Positions 17,786 to 27,797 of a stretch of DNA of 28,303 nt are shown here, piece by piece. The notes under the pieces are model-generated. The model saw only the letters and a list, made by a program, of their open reading frames with translations, did no database searches and had not been told where the DNA came from. This DNA comes from Prorocentrum cordatum. Its lineage: Eukaryota; Sar; Dinophyceae; Prorocentrales; Prorocentraceae. The translations under genes and the position numbers were made by a program. Every line of letters begins with the position of its first letter. Position 1 is the first letter of the stretch. Where the stretch lies: assembly GCA_963575745.1 (NCBI GenBank), contig CAUYUJ010015684.1, positions 174,001 through 202,303 on the forward strand, given 5' to 3'.

Positions 17786-20700
17786 TCAGCGATACAAATG
17801 TTTTGCACCCTTGAACTCCTCAGGCGCCCCCTTTGCGGTGGTAGCACCCTTCTTCACCGCCTGCTTCGACTGGTTGAGAGTCACCTGGTCAGTCATCACG
17901 GCACGGGTGAGGATGTTTCGGTAAACCCGTGGAAGCCTTCGAAGGGCACCAGGGAGTGGATCGTGACAGGGATGTGCACTGTCATTGTCTTCCCCATGTG
18001 CGAGTATGTGTAATGCATCGACGTCGTCTCCTTCTTGTGGTTCAGGTTGACAGTCGGCGGCTCCAGCTTCTTGGATCCGTCGGTCAGGGTCTTCTCCTTG
18101 GGCTGCTTGACATTCACCATCCAGGCAGGGCAAAACCCCAGCTGCGAATGGAAAGTGTCGACGCCCTCCTTCGTGATGTAGAAGTCAATGCCGAAGGCGG
18201 AGCACACGTGGAGCGCGTCCTTCACCAACGCGCGGGTGACTGCCCCGTAGAAGTGCAAGCAGATGGACGGCGTAATCTGCACGGGCGCGACGCCAGCGCG
18301 GACCCGAGCCAAACCCCTACCACTCCCAAACAACCAACAACGTCTAACGATATAGTCACGTCCGTTTTTGGTTTTCAAAAAGCACCAACATATGACTGGT
18401 TGCGCTGATGGTTGATTTGGTTGGGCAGAGGCTTAGCTGGGTCGTTGCATCGGTCGACCCCCAGCCTCCGTGGCCACGAGCTCTGGTTTCTCCTTGCTGT
18501 CGGGCTCGCCCAGCTTGGCCTTGATGAGGTCCAAGCCCGCGTCCGCGAAGTCCCCCCAGACCTCGGCGGCACCCGCGGCAGGTGCCTTATCTGGCTTGAA
18601 TTCGTTCGACGTCTTCTTGCCCAGTTTCCGCTTCGTCGGCGATTTCACATCGACTGACGGAAGCTTGCTCATCTTGATCGTGTCGTAAATGAAAGCCCCC
18701 AGGTGCTTCATGAAGGACGCCAAGACGGGGGCGCCCACCTCGGAGCAAGCCATATGTGAAGCGATGGCTGTCAACGTCATCTCGATCTCCACCTTCGCCA
18801 TGGCGTGCGACGTCGAGCCCGTCGTCTTGCCACCGCTCGCTGCCGTCGAGGAGCCCGCTGCGGGATCGGCAACGGTCTTGGCCTTCGGAGTCGTAGCCTC
18901 CCCCTCCGCCTCCTTCTTCGTCTGGCCCTTCGGCGCCTCCGTCGCCTGGTCCTTCGGCACCTCCGCCTCCGCCACCGTCGTCTTCGCCTGCTCCTCATCG
19001 GGCTGGGCGGGGGAGCTGCCGCACGAGTCTGAGAGCGGCAGCGACGACGGGGCGTCGGCGTCATTGCCGAACCAGGCCGCCTGGTCCTTAACCACCACCA
19101 TGGCCTCGAGCTTCCCGCGCAACTGGTCGGGGTCGATCATCGCGGCGTTGATGACGACGCTCCACATGGCGACCCACCTATCGTCTTTCACGGCCAAGTC
19201 GCGCTCCTTGATCATGCTGATGTTGTCGTAAAGGGCCTGTATGGCGCTCGGCGCGGCAATGCAGCCGAGGTTCGCGAGCGTGCCGATCACGCAGGAAGCC
19301 CGAAGCCCGAAGAAGCGGCGCACATGAGCTTTGGTATCGAAAAGGCCCACCGTGAGATGGGAGATATTCGAGTCGTCGGCCCCCTTCTCGACGATCGGCA
19401 GCAAGCGCGTGCCGAACTCCGTCCACCTGTGCGAGAACGTATCCTTGAGCACCCTGCGCGCGCACTCAAGGAACGGTACGTGGGTCCAGGCCACGGGAGC
19501 GGCCGCGGCATCGCCCTTGGGCGTCACGTCCTCCACGTGCTGCTGGTAGAGCTTCATCGATACGTTCAAGTAAGCTGGCTGCACCAAAATATCAGGCATC
19601 TTCGTCTGGCGAACGATTGCAAACATGCCGAGCACGAACTTCTCATCGCCGACGAACTGGCTCAACGCGTCGTTGACGGCTTGAACGCTACCGACCGAGG
19701 GGCCAGCAAAAGAGCTCGCGGCACCAGCATCGGCATCGCCATGAGCAATCTCGCACTCCTTGACCATGAGGTCCCCCCTGTGAGCGCGGATGCTGTCATC
19801 CCTGAAGATCTTCCGAACCTTCGACCAGTCGGTGTACATCTCCCCCCTGATGGTCACGGCACCTTCGAAACAGAAAATGAAGCCGAACTTGAAGAGCTCG
19901 CGGATCACCTCCGCGTTGTACCGCGCAATCGGCAAGTGCTGCAGCGGCTGGCAGATAGCGTTGACCAAGTCGTCGAAGAACAGCGTGTTCCTCGAAGTGC
20001 TAGGGCTGTCGGCGGATACCGTATCGTGGATCTCCTCAGCTGGCACGTTCAGGACGAGAGCTTCATCCTGGGTGCCTTTCTTGGGCTTCTTCACAGGGGG
20101 TGCCGCCTTGGCTTTCACGTTGGACCGCTCCCCCTGCTTCTTTTTTCAGGAACACCTGGGACGTGCTCATTGGCGCCCTGAGGTTCTTGATATTGTTCAA
20201 GTCGCTCTCGCGCTGGAACACCCACGAGCCGTCGGCGCCCTCCATCGGAGCAACCATCTTGAGGGCTTCCTCCAAGCTAACTCTAAGACGTGCTGTTCCA
20301 CGGCGTCGCTGAAGTCCATGATGCGAAGGAACAGGGTGTTGCAGACTTTGGCCACGAGCTTGTTGGTGATTCCCCTGTCGAGGAACTCGCACCGCTGCTC
20401 CATCTCCTCCTTCCACGGGGTGTAGAGTTTGGCCGCATGCATCTTGTGGGTGAAGCTCTTGCAGTTGTCGTAGTGATCCCAGGTCTTGAACTGATCGAAA
20501 TGGCTGAGCACGTAGCGCTCGTAGAGTTTCTCGTAGCGGTAGTCTCCGCTCTTAGGACACGATGTCACCGTTATGCGCTCAGCCTGGAAGCGGCAATTGC
20601 GACAGAAACAAAATAAACTCAACGTGGAAATGAAACGTGCACCAACGACAGCCCACAAAGGCCGTACCTGGAGAAACACTGCGATGCGTCGTGACAACGC

Positions 20701-22559
20701 GTCGTTGTTTTTCGTTTAGCAGTCGAGCTCTCTTCAACCAGACACTCCATGAGCGGCTGATCTGCTGGGAAAAAGGAACTTGAAAATAAAAAAGGGAAAT
20801 CCGAAGAATCCCTTTTTTATCAAGTGCGAGATTAGCGGTAAAGTGCGGAGTGTACTCAGGATCGCACGTGTTTTTCGTTTAGGCTCATGTTTTCGAAAAG
20901 TCCTCCTCCTCCTCCTCCTCCTCTTCCCTCCACCCCGCCCCATGTCCCGAGCCTGTGGCAGGGCCATCAGGTCGTCGTCGTCGTCGTCGTCCTCGACGTC
21001 TCCGTCTCCAGGGTCGGCGGCACTGGCCGTAAGGCCTTTCCAGGTGTATTCTTCCTCCTCCACTCCCTCTTCCTCATACACTCTCTCCTCATCCTCATCA
21101 TCTTCCTCGTCTTGCCATTCTTCCTCAATCCTCACTCCTCGTCATCTCTTGTCCTTCAGTACTTTGACAAAAGTCTCGGCGGCCTTTTTGCGAGCGGCCC
21201 ACGTCTTCTCGGCCTCGTCCACAAGCTCGAACAGCTCCACGAATGTGGCATCGGACCCGCTGTGAAACTTGTTGTGCATCTTTTTCACTGCGCGCTGGAT
21301 TTCCTTGGGACAGTCGCGACGAAACACCATGATGTTGGACATGACATCCCTGATGATGTCCTGGATGTAGACGTTGGTCGTGTCGATGTCCGCGGCAACC
21401 TGGCAGAGTTTTTATAGTATTTGAAATGCTGGCCTTATTAAAATCATCAAAAGCATGGTATGATATCTTAGTTCAGACCAACCTCACATAACAATTGATC
21501 AGACTGAATGATATCAGAAGTTCAGGATCCACGTCTGAAGGACATCAAGAGTTCAGGATCCAATCCTGAAGAGCATATGGCGTTCAGGATCCAATCCTGA
21601 AGGACATCAGGATTTCAGGATCCACTCCTGAAGGACCTCAGGATTTCAGGATCCACTCCTGAAGGACCTCAGGATTTCAGGATCCAATCCTGAAGGACCT
21701 CAGGATTTCAGGATCCAATCCTGAAGGACCTCCGGATTTCAGGATCCAATCCTGAAGGACCTCAGGATTTCAGGATCCAACCCTGAAGGACCTCAGGAGT
21801 TCAGGATCCAATCCTGAAGGACATCAGGATTTCAGGATCCCATCCTGAAGGACATAATGATTTCAGGATGTGGTCCTGAAGGACATCATGGCTTCAGGAG
21901 CTGATCCTGAAGGACAAGGGGGGCTCGCGCGCCCCTCATCTTCCTACACCGCTTACCCCTCTTGCTTTTTTCCCCACCCACCCTCATCCTCCTCCTTCTC
22001 CTCCTCCCCGCATCTTCCTCGTCGTCCTTCTTCTCGCTACTCGATCCTCCTCCTCCTCCTCCTCCTCCTTCCCCTCCTCTTCCTCCTCCTCTACGTTCTC
22101 CTCCCGTAGCAATGTTGGCTCAAGGTGGGTAGGGAGTCACTCCTGAAAATCACATTTTGGCTCAGGGACAACCTTGCACGCCTCGCATAAAGTCGCTCCC
22201 GCGATCATCAAGCAATCGCCATCAGCGCAGCTCGCACCCGTCTCCACTGCGATGGGCTGCCCGCGCATCTCGGAGAAGAGGCCCTTATCCATGAGAGTTT
22301 TGGCGTATTCCTTGACAATCTGGCACTGCTTCCGCGGGTTGACATCGGGGCATCTCTTGAGCAAGAGGGTGTACTTCCCGTCGGCGCCCGTCCTCATGCC
22401 CAAGACTTGGAGAGTAGAGTGGCGCTCGGTGCAATACGTCACCAGCAACTCCTTCCACAACCTCGAACCAGTGAGACCCTCGAAGGCCGTCTCGCAGGTC
22501 GCATCGACGCCGAAGTATTTGTCCCAGAACTGGGGGGTGATGGTAGCTGGAGCGGGCAT
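17786..22559 (-). CDS. Gene B: large multi-exon unknown protein, with three single-base frameshifts as assembled
   Basis: My model on the minus strand: exon 1 22559-22173 (ATG start MPAPATITPQFWDKYFGVD, ends GATLCEACK), donor CAAG|GTTGTC; intron 22172-21400; exon 2 21399-21163 (VAADIDTTNVYIQ... to KAAETFVK), acceptor CCAG|GTT, donor AAA|GTACTG; intron 21162-20584; exon 3 from 20583 (acceptor CCAG|GCT) to about 18460; a short intron; last exon from about 18310 to the stop at 17786-17788. The three named exon joins are all in phase 0, which supports the model. Frame changes without room for an intron occur near 20273 (one base missing or two extra), at about 20140 in an A6 run (one A too many) and near 17932; these are assembly errors or decay. 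The protein would have about 1,000-1,100 residues, with a Lys/Pro-rich segment (AAPPVKKPKKG, near 20115-20060) and an Ala/Glu/Lys/Thr-rich linker (19035-18800). I recognise no domain. It is soluble-looking, with no clear signal peptide or membrane segments. Introns carry simple repeats. Confidence 0.6.
20734..21135 (-). other. Acidic/basic open stretch inside gene B intron 2
   Basis: In the same frame as exon 2, beyond a TGA at 21142-21144, the minus strand stays open through Glu/Asp-rich text (GAG, GAC and GAT repeats) and then an Arg run coded by the GGA tract at 20903-20928. The composition is that of repeat-derived intron sequence, and my exon 2 donor lies before the stop. It could instead be a real acidic domain if the TGA is an error. 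Confidence 0.4.
21521..21917. repeat. 13-unit, 31-bp tandem array; each unit a hairpin
   Basis: Unit starts fall exactly every 31 bases from 21521 to 21893. A typical unit is TTCAGGATCCAATCCTGAA plus GGACCTCAGGAT. In most units TTCAGGA pairs with TCCTGAA around a 5-base loop that varies (TCCAA, TCCAC, TCCCA, TGTGG, GCTGA). The first unit and the ninth (AACCCTGAA) have shorter arms. It lies within intron 1 of gene B in my model. It is not a CRISPR: there are no unique spacers. Confidence 0.95.
21980..22098 (+). repeat. TCC-rich tract
   Basis: Degenerate TCC/TTC repeats, purest at 22047-22090, pyrimidines on the plus strand (GGA in gene B sense). Inside intron 1 of gene B. Confidence 0.85.
22103..22166 (+). 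other. Two plus-strand spliced-leader-like sequences; possible SL RNA gene remnant
   Basis: 22104-22124 reads CCGTAGCAATGTTGGCTCAA plus G, matching 19 of 21 SL bases, and is followed directly by GTGGGT, which looks like a 5' splice site as in SL RNA genes. At 22153-22166, CATTTTGGCTCAGG matches 13 of 14 bases of the SL 3' part, including the ATTTTGG string described as the Sm-like site of dinoflagellate SL RNA. They lie antisense to gene B at its exon 1/intron 1 junction. Alternatives are tandem relict leaders from two retroposition rounds, or a decayed SL RNA gene. The first match is too good for chance; the second is moderate. Confidence 0.65.
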
Positions 22560-22639
22560 GGCTGGCAAGTCAGTCCGCGAGTGCTCGACGAGATCGAATC
22601 ACTGATACTGCGATCGCTGTAAGTCAGTTGGCGCCAATG

Positions 22640-22659
22640 CTTGAGCTAAAACCTATCGT
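22640..22659 (-). other. Decayed spliced-leader remnant upstream of gene B
   Basis: The minus strand reads ACGATAGGTTTTAGCTCAAG. TTTTAGCTCAAG matches the SL end at 11 of 12 bases, and CG-A-TAG resembles CGTAG with one insertion. It ends 80 bases before the gene B ATG, leaving a plausible 5' UTR. Confidence 0.5.
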
Positions 22660-23036
22660 GGACCCAGGGGCGACCGAGCCATAGCTCCGACTTATGACGA
22701 GGGGACTTGAGACTTACGCAGGGCCTGAGCCTGAGACTTTGTACTGTTTACCTTGGTGCCATACTTATGATGAGGGGACTTCGAACTGATGGCGGGGGAG
22801 CTTCTCTCCTGGTCATTCTCGCCTGGTCAGCTACACGACGGCTCTCCATGTCATGGCTATGTCTGGCCGCCACTGGAGGATAGAGGACGTTTCCTTTCCT
22901 TTCCTTTGTTTTTGTTGTCGTTTGTTGTTGTTTGTTGTCCTTGCCCCCCCCCCCCCCCTGCGCCAAACACAAGCAACCGCGCCTTTGGGGCCATTGGTTT
23001 GTTTTTCCAAGGCAGGGCGGGGGGCCAGGGGGCAGT
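22660..23036. other. Intergenic region between genes A and B
   Basis: Contains a small duplication, ACTTATGA(C/T)GAGGGGACTT (22689 and 22764, 75 bases apart), TTTCC and TTTGTTG simple repeats (22889-22942) and a run of 15 C. No gene or RNA gene is recognised. Confidence 0.45.
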
Positions 23037-24909
23037 TCAAGCATGCAACTCAGCCGTGCGAAGGTGGCACAGGCCACACATTCCCCTGGACCCCCCAGCT
23101 CGGAAAATCAATTGCGGCACCCTGCAAAAGAACACGCCTGCTGCGCGATCAGCGCACGCAGTCACGAGATTTGTGTTGCAGAGGCGGTGAAACTTCAGCA
23201 AGCAAACGCAGCATGTGAACAGCCCGCCGTCGGCACTCTTGCAAACGAGGCAATCCCCTATGGCATCATCCTTCCCCTCGCAGTCGGCCAAGCTGTGGGC
23301 GGCGACCCCCCACATCCTCTGAAGCCGGAGAACTGGATCAGGAACCCGACTCCGTTGATCAGTAGCCTCGCCGCGGCGGATGGGGCGAGGGCAAGAGCAA
23401 TGATGACATAAATGTGGAGAATGAGGAGGATACGTATAAATTACAAACGATACGTTGTCGCCTTGACACGTTCCACGCCTGCAGCAGGGAACACGACAGG
23501 CCCCGCATAAGGCGTCCACTGCCGCCTAAGAGCGTCACCAACTTTCGGTGGGTAATCGACGCCGACCTGATACTTAGGCACTCCACGGTCGTCCAGCGGA
23601 AGAATTATCCCTAGCCTGTCCTCCGCTGGCGGCGACGTTTGCCAGTGCACGAAAACAGTTTCCACCCTGCCATCTACCTCCACTTGAACTAGGGCTAGAT
23701 CCTTCCCTGCTCGGCGAAGGGCAGGCCCTTCACCATCGCGCAACCATCTGCGCCGTTCTTCTAAGATATCAACTGAAGCTGCGAATTCGGTTTTCCAAGT
23801 TTCGAAATTAGCAGCGCACCTAGCTTTCTGGCCACTGCCACTGGCGCTGGCTGCATCGAGACCGCCGAAAATGCCAGCATCGGCCTCGTCGTAACCATTA
23901 TCAGCCATTGCTTTGGCAAATTTCTCAGTCATGTCCGCGTCCGTAATCTTAGCTGCAGTCGACTCGTCGTGGCCGTAAGCAGCAGCAACGGCAGGCTCAA
24001 CGAGGGGGTCCAACTTATCTATGTCTGGCAGGGCGCCATCCCCGCCCTCGGCCGCCTTGATCGCATCTAGCTCAGCTGCCGCCTCGTCGATCACAAGGTC
24101 TCGAACATCTTTTTTTGCTTTGTTTATCTTCACTGCTAGATTGCTCGTCATCGTGAATAGGGGGTGTGTTTCTACGATGCGCATGTCTTCCGAAATACTG
24201 CAATAGACGGCCTCGATGCTATCGCCTGGGTTGTCACAGAGGATCGGGGCATACTTCGCAAACAGATCCATCGTAAACATGCCCTCCGTGGCCTTCGGGT
24301 CGAGGGGTATCTCGACGCGGCCATCGGCCCCCTCCCTGCATTTCACGAAGAAGCACGTGTTCTTATACAGCGGACCTGGAACCCAGACTGCATCCCGATC
24401 CAGAGCATGGCGTATTCGGATACCTACGGGCTCGGAAACAGCCCAACGGACCCACGGACCCACGATCCCAAGGACCCAGCGGTCGGGGAAACCAAGAGGA
24501 GGGGGTAGGGGAAAGCTGTGGGAACCCACGGTTCTAAATCCCAGCACCAGTTTTTCCGCAGACGTCTCCGATCTCCCTGGCCTTGCGATGCCAAACCAGA
24601 GCATGCGAAGCAACCCAGTCCGCATGCTTCGGCAACAGCTGCGCCCCGATCTCTGCATCCCGCCGAGGTTTGGGCATGGGCACTGCCGCGGGGGTCGCAA
24701 ACCAATCCCCTTTGCCGTGCAACTCCAAACCCTCGGCGTGAATGCTCGTTGCCTCGTCCAGCAACCTGGCGCAACGATCAGATATCTCAGACCATTTCAT
24801 ATCCTTGCAACTGCGATGTCCGAGACCAACCTCGCGGCGAATGCCAATCCTGCTGGGCGCGCCGTTTCCCTCCTCCCCCTCATCCTGGATCCCCCTCGCC
24901 CAACTCCCT

Positions 24910-25006
<97 letters not shown>

Positions 25007-27775
25007 ACCCCACCCCACCCACCCCACCCACCCCACCCCACCCACCCCCACACCAGGCATTGACCTCACGCCTCGTCCTAGTCCTCCTCCCCCTTCCCTC
25101 CTCCAGTTCAGATGCCAGCGGGGTCCTGGCGTCAAGTAAGCCCAAGGAAATAGTAAGTGCCCTCTCACAAGCCATTTTCACTAACTTGTTTAAGGCCTCC
25201 ATCTCCTGCGTGCTGCCAGTTAGCTTCATACAAACCAACCTTATCGGCACCCACAGCGAGCGCCCTAAAGTTCCGTCCCTCGCGCACTCCTCAAGTTGCG
25301 GCCTGAATAAGCATTTCATTTTAATTGCGTCGATGTGGAGTTCGTTGTTGTCGGTGGTCAAGATATCTCTAGCGATCCCCTGTCTCTCCGAGCACGCCGT
25401 GCTCGGCTCGGCCTTCGCCAACACCAACAACAAAAGTGGATACTGACGCATCGGCCTGACGACTCTCCTCATAAAGTTTACGCAGTTACTCCAAGCAAAC
25501 CCCTTGACAAAATGAACGCACGCAACATACATATCCAGTGGCATATGATCACACAAACTGGCAGTGATCGGCACAATGTCATCGATGAGTTTGCGTAAAT
25601 CCAACAATATCGAATCGGCCTTTCCGAATATGAGCTGCGCGAAGCGCGTGACCTCGAGGGGGGGAACCTTTTTCATGAGAAAGTTGCGCATGTGGTCAAG
25701 CGGGGCTCTTGACAGCTGGCCTGCAAGAACCAGGAATCTGAACACTTTGTTGTTTATTCCCTGCATGGCCTCGCGAGACCATCTCGCAAATGTTTTCTGG
25801 GATGCTTCTACAGCCTCCAGCTGCGGATCCTCTGCTAGCGGGCGCGCTTCGGCATCTTCAGCTTGTTCGTCAGAGCTGCCACCCCCAAGCTCTGGTGCTA
25901 CTGGGGCTGGCTTTGGCTTCGGTTTCGCTTTCCCTCTTCCTCGCCCTTTTAAGCCGGCTTTTGCTCTTGCTTTTGCCTTTGCCTTTTTGCGTCTCTTAGT
26001 TGATTTCTGCGCGAGGGTCCGAAAGAAGACATCTTGAATCACATCCCAAGATATGCCCAGAACGTGTTTCTCACAGGCGCCCACCGACCCCCACCTCTCC
26101 GAAACGCAGGACGGAGGAACCTTTGAGAACTTGGAAGCCACTGCGTCGCCGTGAGCTGCCCTGCACCATTTCCAAAGGTCGGCGGCGAACTGCCTCCAAA
26201 CATTCATCATCTTCGCAAGAGTTGCATAATATTTGAAACCGCACTGTTTGGTAGCAAATGCGCCCATGAGCTCTAAACCGTCGTGCACCATGAGAGCGTA
26301 AACGTGGCGGTGGCAATCGCAATCGAAAGACCACGTGACAGCACTCCTACACTCTTTTGCACGCTTCAACCCCCTGCTGTACACCTCGTCTGAACCACCA
26401 TCAGTGCACCCAACGCTCAAATGCAAAATCCTCTGCCCTCCCCAAGCGTCGAGCCTGTCGCACCACGCCGCCACGGGCTCGGCAGCAACGACGGCGGCAG
26501 AACCTGCGCGGACGGGGGGTGACATCCTAACTCCTCCTCCTCCTCCTCCTCCTCCTCCTCCTCCTCCTCCTCCTCCTCCTCCTCCTCCTCCTCCTCCTCC
26601 CCATTGTTATCATCATTCACATGTTCTCACTCCTCTGCTATTACCCCATCCCCTCCCCTGGAACCGTCATCGCGATCACCATCGGACTCAGCATCAAGAA
26701 GAGCAAGTGCTTGGAGCCCATGGTCGAGCGTGTCCGCTCCCGTCGATTGATCCTGCTCGTTGTTCAACGCATACACTGCTTCGCCAGAGCCCTCACCAAC
26801 CACGAGTAGGGTCCCAGTCGATCGCCTCGACACCACGCCATCTAGCACCGCGGCGTAATCGGCCGAGTCGCCGAAGCCGTCGAGGATGAAATGCGTCTCG
26901 ACCTCGTGGACGCGCAGCTTCGACTTTTGCCAACACTGGCTGTTGGTGGCGTCGCCGCGCGAATACGTCAGCATGCACCTCCAGTCGCCCTCGGCCGCCT
27001 CGTCCAATAGAAGCCGATGCAAACAATATCGAATGTGTTTTCTCGAAGCTGCCATGAGAGACCGTCGCAAATCTATATCCTTATCACAAATGGTCGTTCG
27101 ATGCATGTCCTCCCCCAAGGCTAAGCCGAGGGAGGCGGCCCCACCGTTGCTCAGAACCCGTTTGAGTGCGAGCGTGAGGCCACCCCTCAATGTGAAGTGG
27201 CTCCTCGCGGAATCATGTTTGCGAAACCGCTTTGCATCTCGATCTTTCTCTAACTGTTCAACTTGACTCTTGCGTTTGACGGCCAACTTTTTCTTCCTGG
27301 AGAAACATTGGTGATGTTTTTTATATCCAAGTCTGAGCCTTTTGTTTGCAGCTTTCAAACGTTCTATCTGCACGGTATCTTCCATGGGTGACGGGCCCCC
27401 GTCGTCAGGCGCATCGGCCGCTTGACCACGGGGCTGCGGTTGCCTGGACAGTGACACGAGCTCCAATATTTTATGCCGAACGCGACCCCAGTCAAACATA
27501 GAAGGACCAATTCCGAAAATATCTTCAACCACCGATGCCACCACTGCAAGTCTGAAGTAGCAGTCATGTGAATGATGCGCACAAACACTGTCCAATTGAA
27601 ATATCAATTCGCCATTCCTTGCCAGGAAACGGCCCAGATTGAAATTGGAACGAAAATGCTGCACAAGTTTCACAACATCGTTCTTTGAAAGCAATACTCC
27701 TTCATCATCATCTGTCGCGATTGAACACAGAGTAGCAGATGTGACTGCGATGTTCTGTTCGAAGAAACTCAACAT
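23037..27775 (-). CDS. Gene A: multi-exon transposase-like protein with C-terminal PHD finger
   Basis: Minus-strand model: exon 1 27775 to about 26665; exon 2 about 26503 (acceptor GCAG|GTT) to about 25150; exon 3 about 24840 to 24548 (donor ACTG|GTGCTG); intron 24547-24376; exon 4 24375-23468; intron 23467-23367; exon 5 23366-23037. The exon 3/4 join keeps frame (phase 1), giving VCGKTG-PLYKNTC. Exon 1 starts MLSFFEQNIAVTS right after a spliced leader and has a basic coiled-coil-like segment (about residues 135-185: IERLKAANKRLRL, KKKLAVKRKSQVEQLEKD), then FTLRGGLTLALKRV, HRTTICDKDIDLRR and DATNSQCWQKSKLRV. Exon 2 has TDGGSDE, DCDCHRHVYALMV and CVSERWGSVGACE, then KGFAWSNCVNFMRRVV and CSERQ. 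The order TDxxxD / C-x2-H / RW / ER resembles hAT-type DDE transposases; this is inference. From memory it belongs to a large uncharacterised dinoflagellate family. Exon 5 carries a PHD finger. No frameshift seen. Start, exon 4 and exon 5 are firmer than the exon 1/2 and 2/3 joins. Confidence 0.7.
23067..23252 (-). other. PHD-type zinc finger in the last exon of gene A
   Basis: Reads C-x2-C-x9-C-x2-C-x4-H-x2-C-x33-C-x2-C: CLVCKSADGGLFTCCVC, then LLKFHRLC, and a final CGLC. This is the complete C4HC3 ligand order and spacing of a PHD finger, a fold that usually reads histone tails in the nucleus. The aromatic residue normally two before the final Cys pair is not obvious. TTCTTTTGCAG|G inside (about 23118-23128) resembles an intron acceptor, so an alternative splice form is possible. 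Confidence 0.65.
24911..25058 (+). repeat. CA microsatellite and CCACC tract in a gene A intron
   Basis: About 90 bases of CA repeats with one CC interruption, followed by CCCCACCCCACCC units to about 25058. On the sense (minus) strand this is GGGTGGGGTG then GT. It sits between two coding-like stretches of gene A, so it is intronic; the Cys-Val frame through it is an artefact. Confidence 0.95.
26527..26602 (+). repeat. TCC microsatellite in the first intron of gene A
   Basis: About 25 TCC units, GGA on the sense strand, just upstream of the exon 2 acceptor (GTCCGCGCAG at about 26504). The poly-Glu frame is an artefact. Confidence 0.95.
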
Positions 27776-27797
27776 CCTGAGCCAAAATGGCTACGGT
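27776..27797 (-). other. Near-perfect genomic spliced leader abutting the gene A start codon
   Basis: The minus strand reads ACCGTAGCCATTTTGGCTCA followed by GG and then the ATG of gene A. The dinoflagellate SL is 22 bases, D-CCGTAGCCATTTTGGCTCA-AG, so 21 of 22 agree; the only change is A to G at position 21. SL is normally added by trans-splicing from a separate RNA, so a copy fused to a gene marks a reverse-transcribed, reinserted mRNA end. It is not an SL RNA gene, because no GT donor follows. Confidence 0.92.

Noticed and set aside
18301-18322. Minus-strand GTAGGGGTTTGGCTCGGG as a leader relict
   Set aside because: About 13 of 19 matches after a gap, with two changes in the final CAAG, and it lies near a probable exon edge inside gene B.
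21142-21144. In-frame TGA before the acidic stretch considered as recoded (readthrough or selenocysteine)
   Set aside because: A GT donor before the stop gives a phase-0 join to the next exon, and the stretch beyond is repeat-derived.
21521-21917. Regular repeat array considered as a CRISPR
   Set aside because: The whole 31-bp unit repeats, without unique spacers, and the genome is eukaryotic.
22174-22605. 143-codon plus-strand frame opposite gene B exon 1
   Set aside because: No ATG at its start, composition looks like an antisense shadow, and the minus strand has better protein texture, a leader remnant and consistent splice joins.
24376-24700. N-terminal extension of the exon 4 frame of gene A up to 24700
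   Set aside because: 24376-24547 has clean GT and AG borders and joining exon 3 to exon 4 keeps frame, so the extension is intron read-through.
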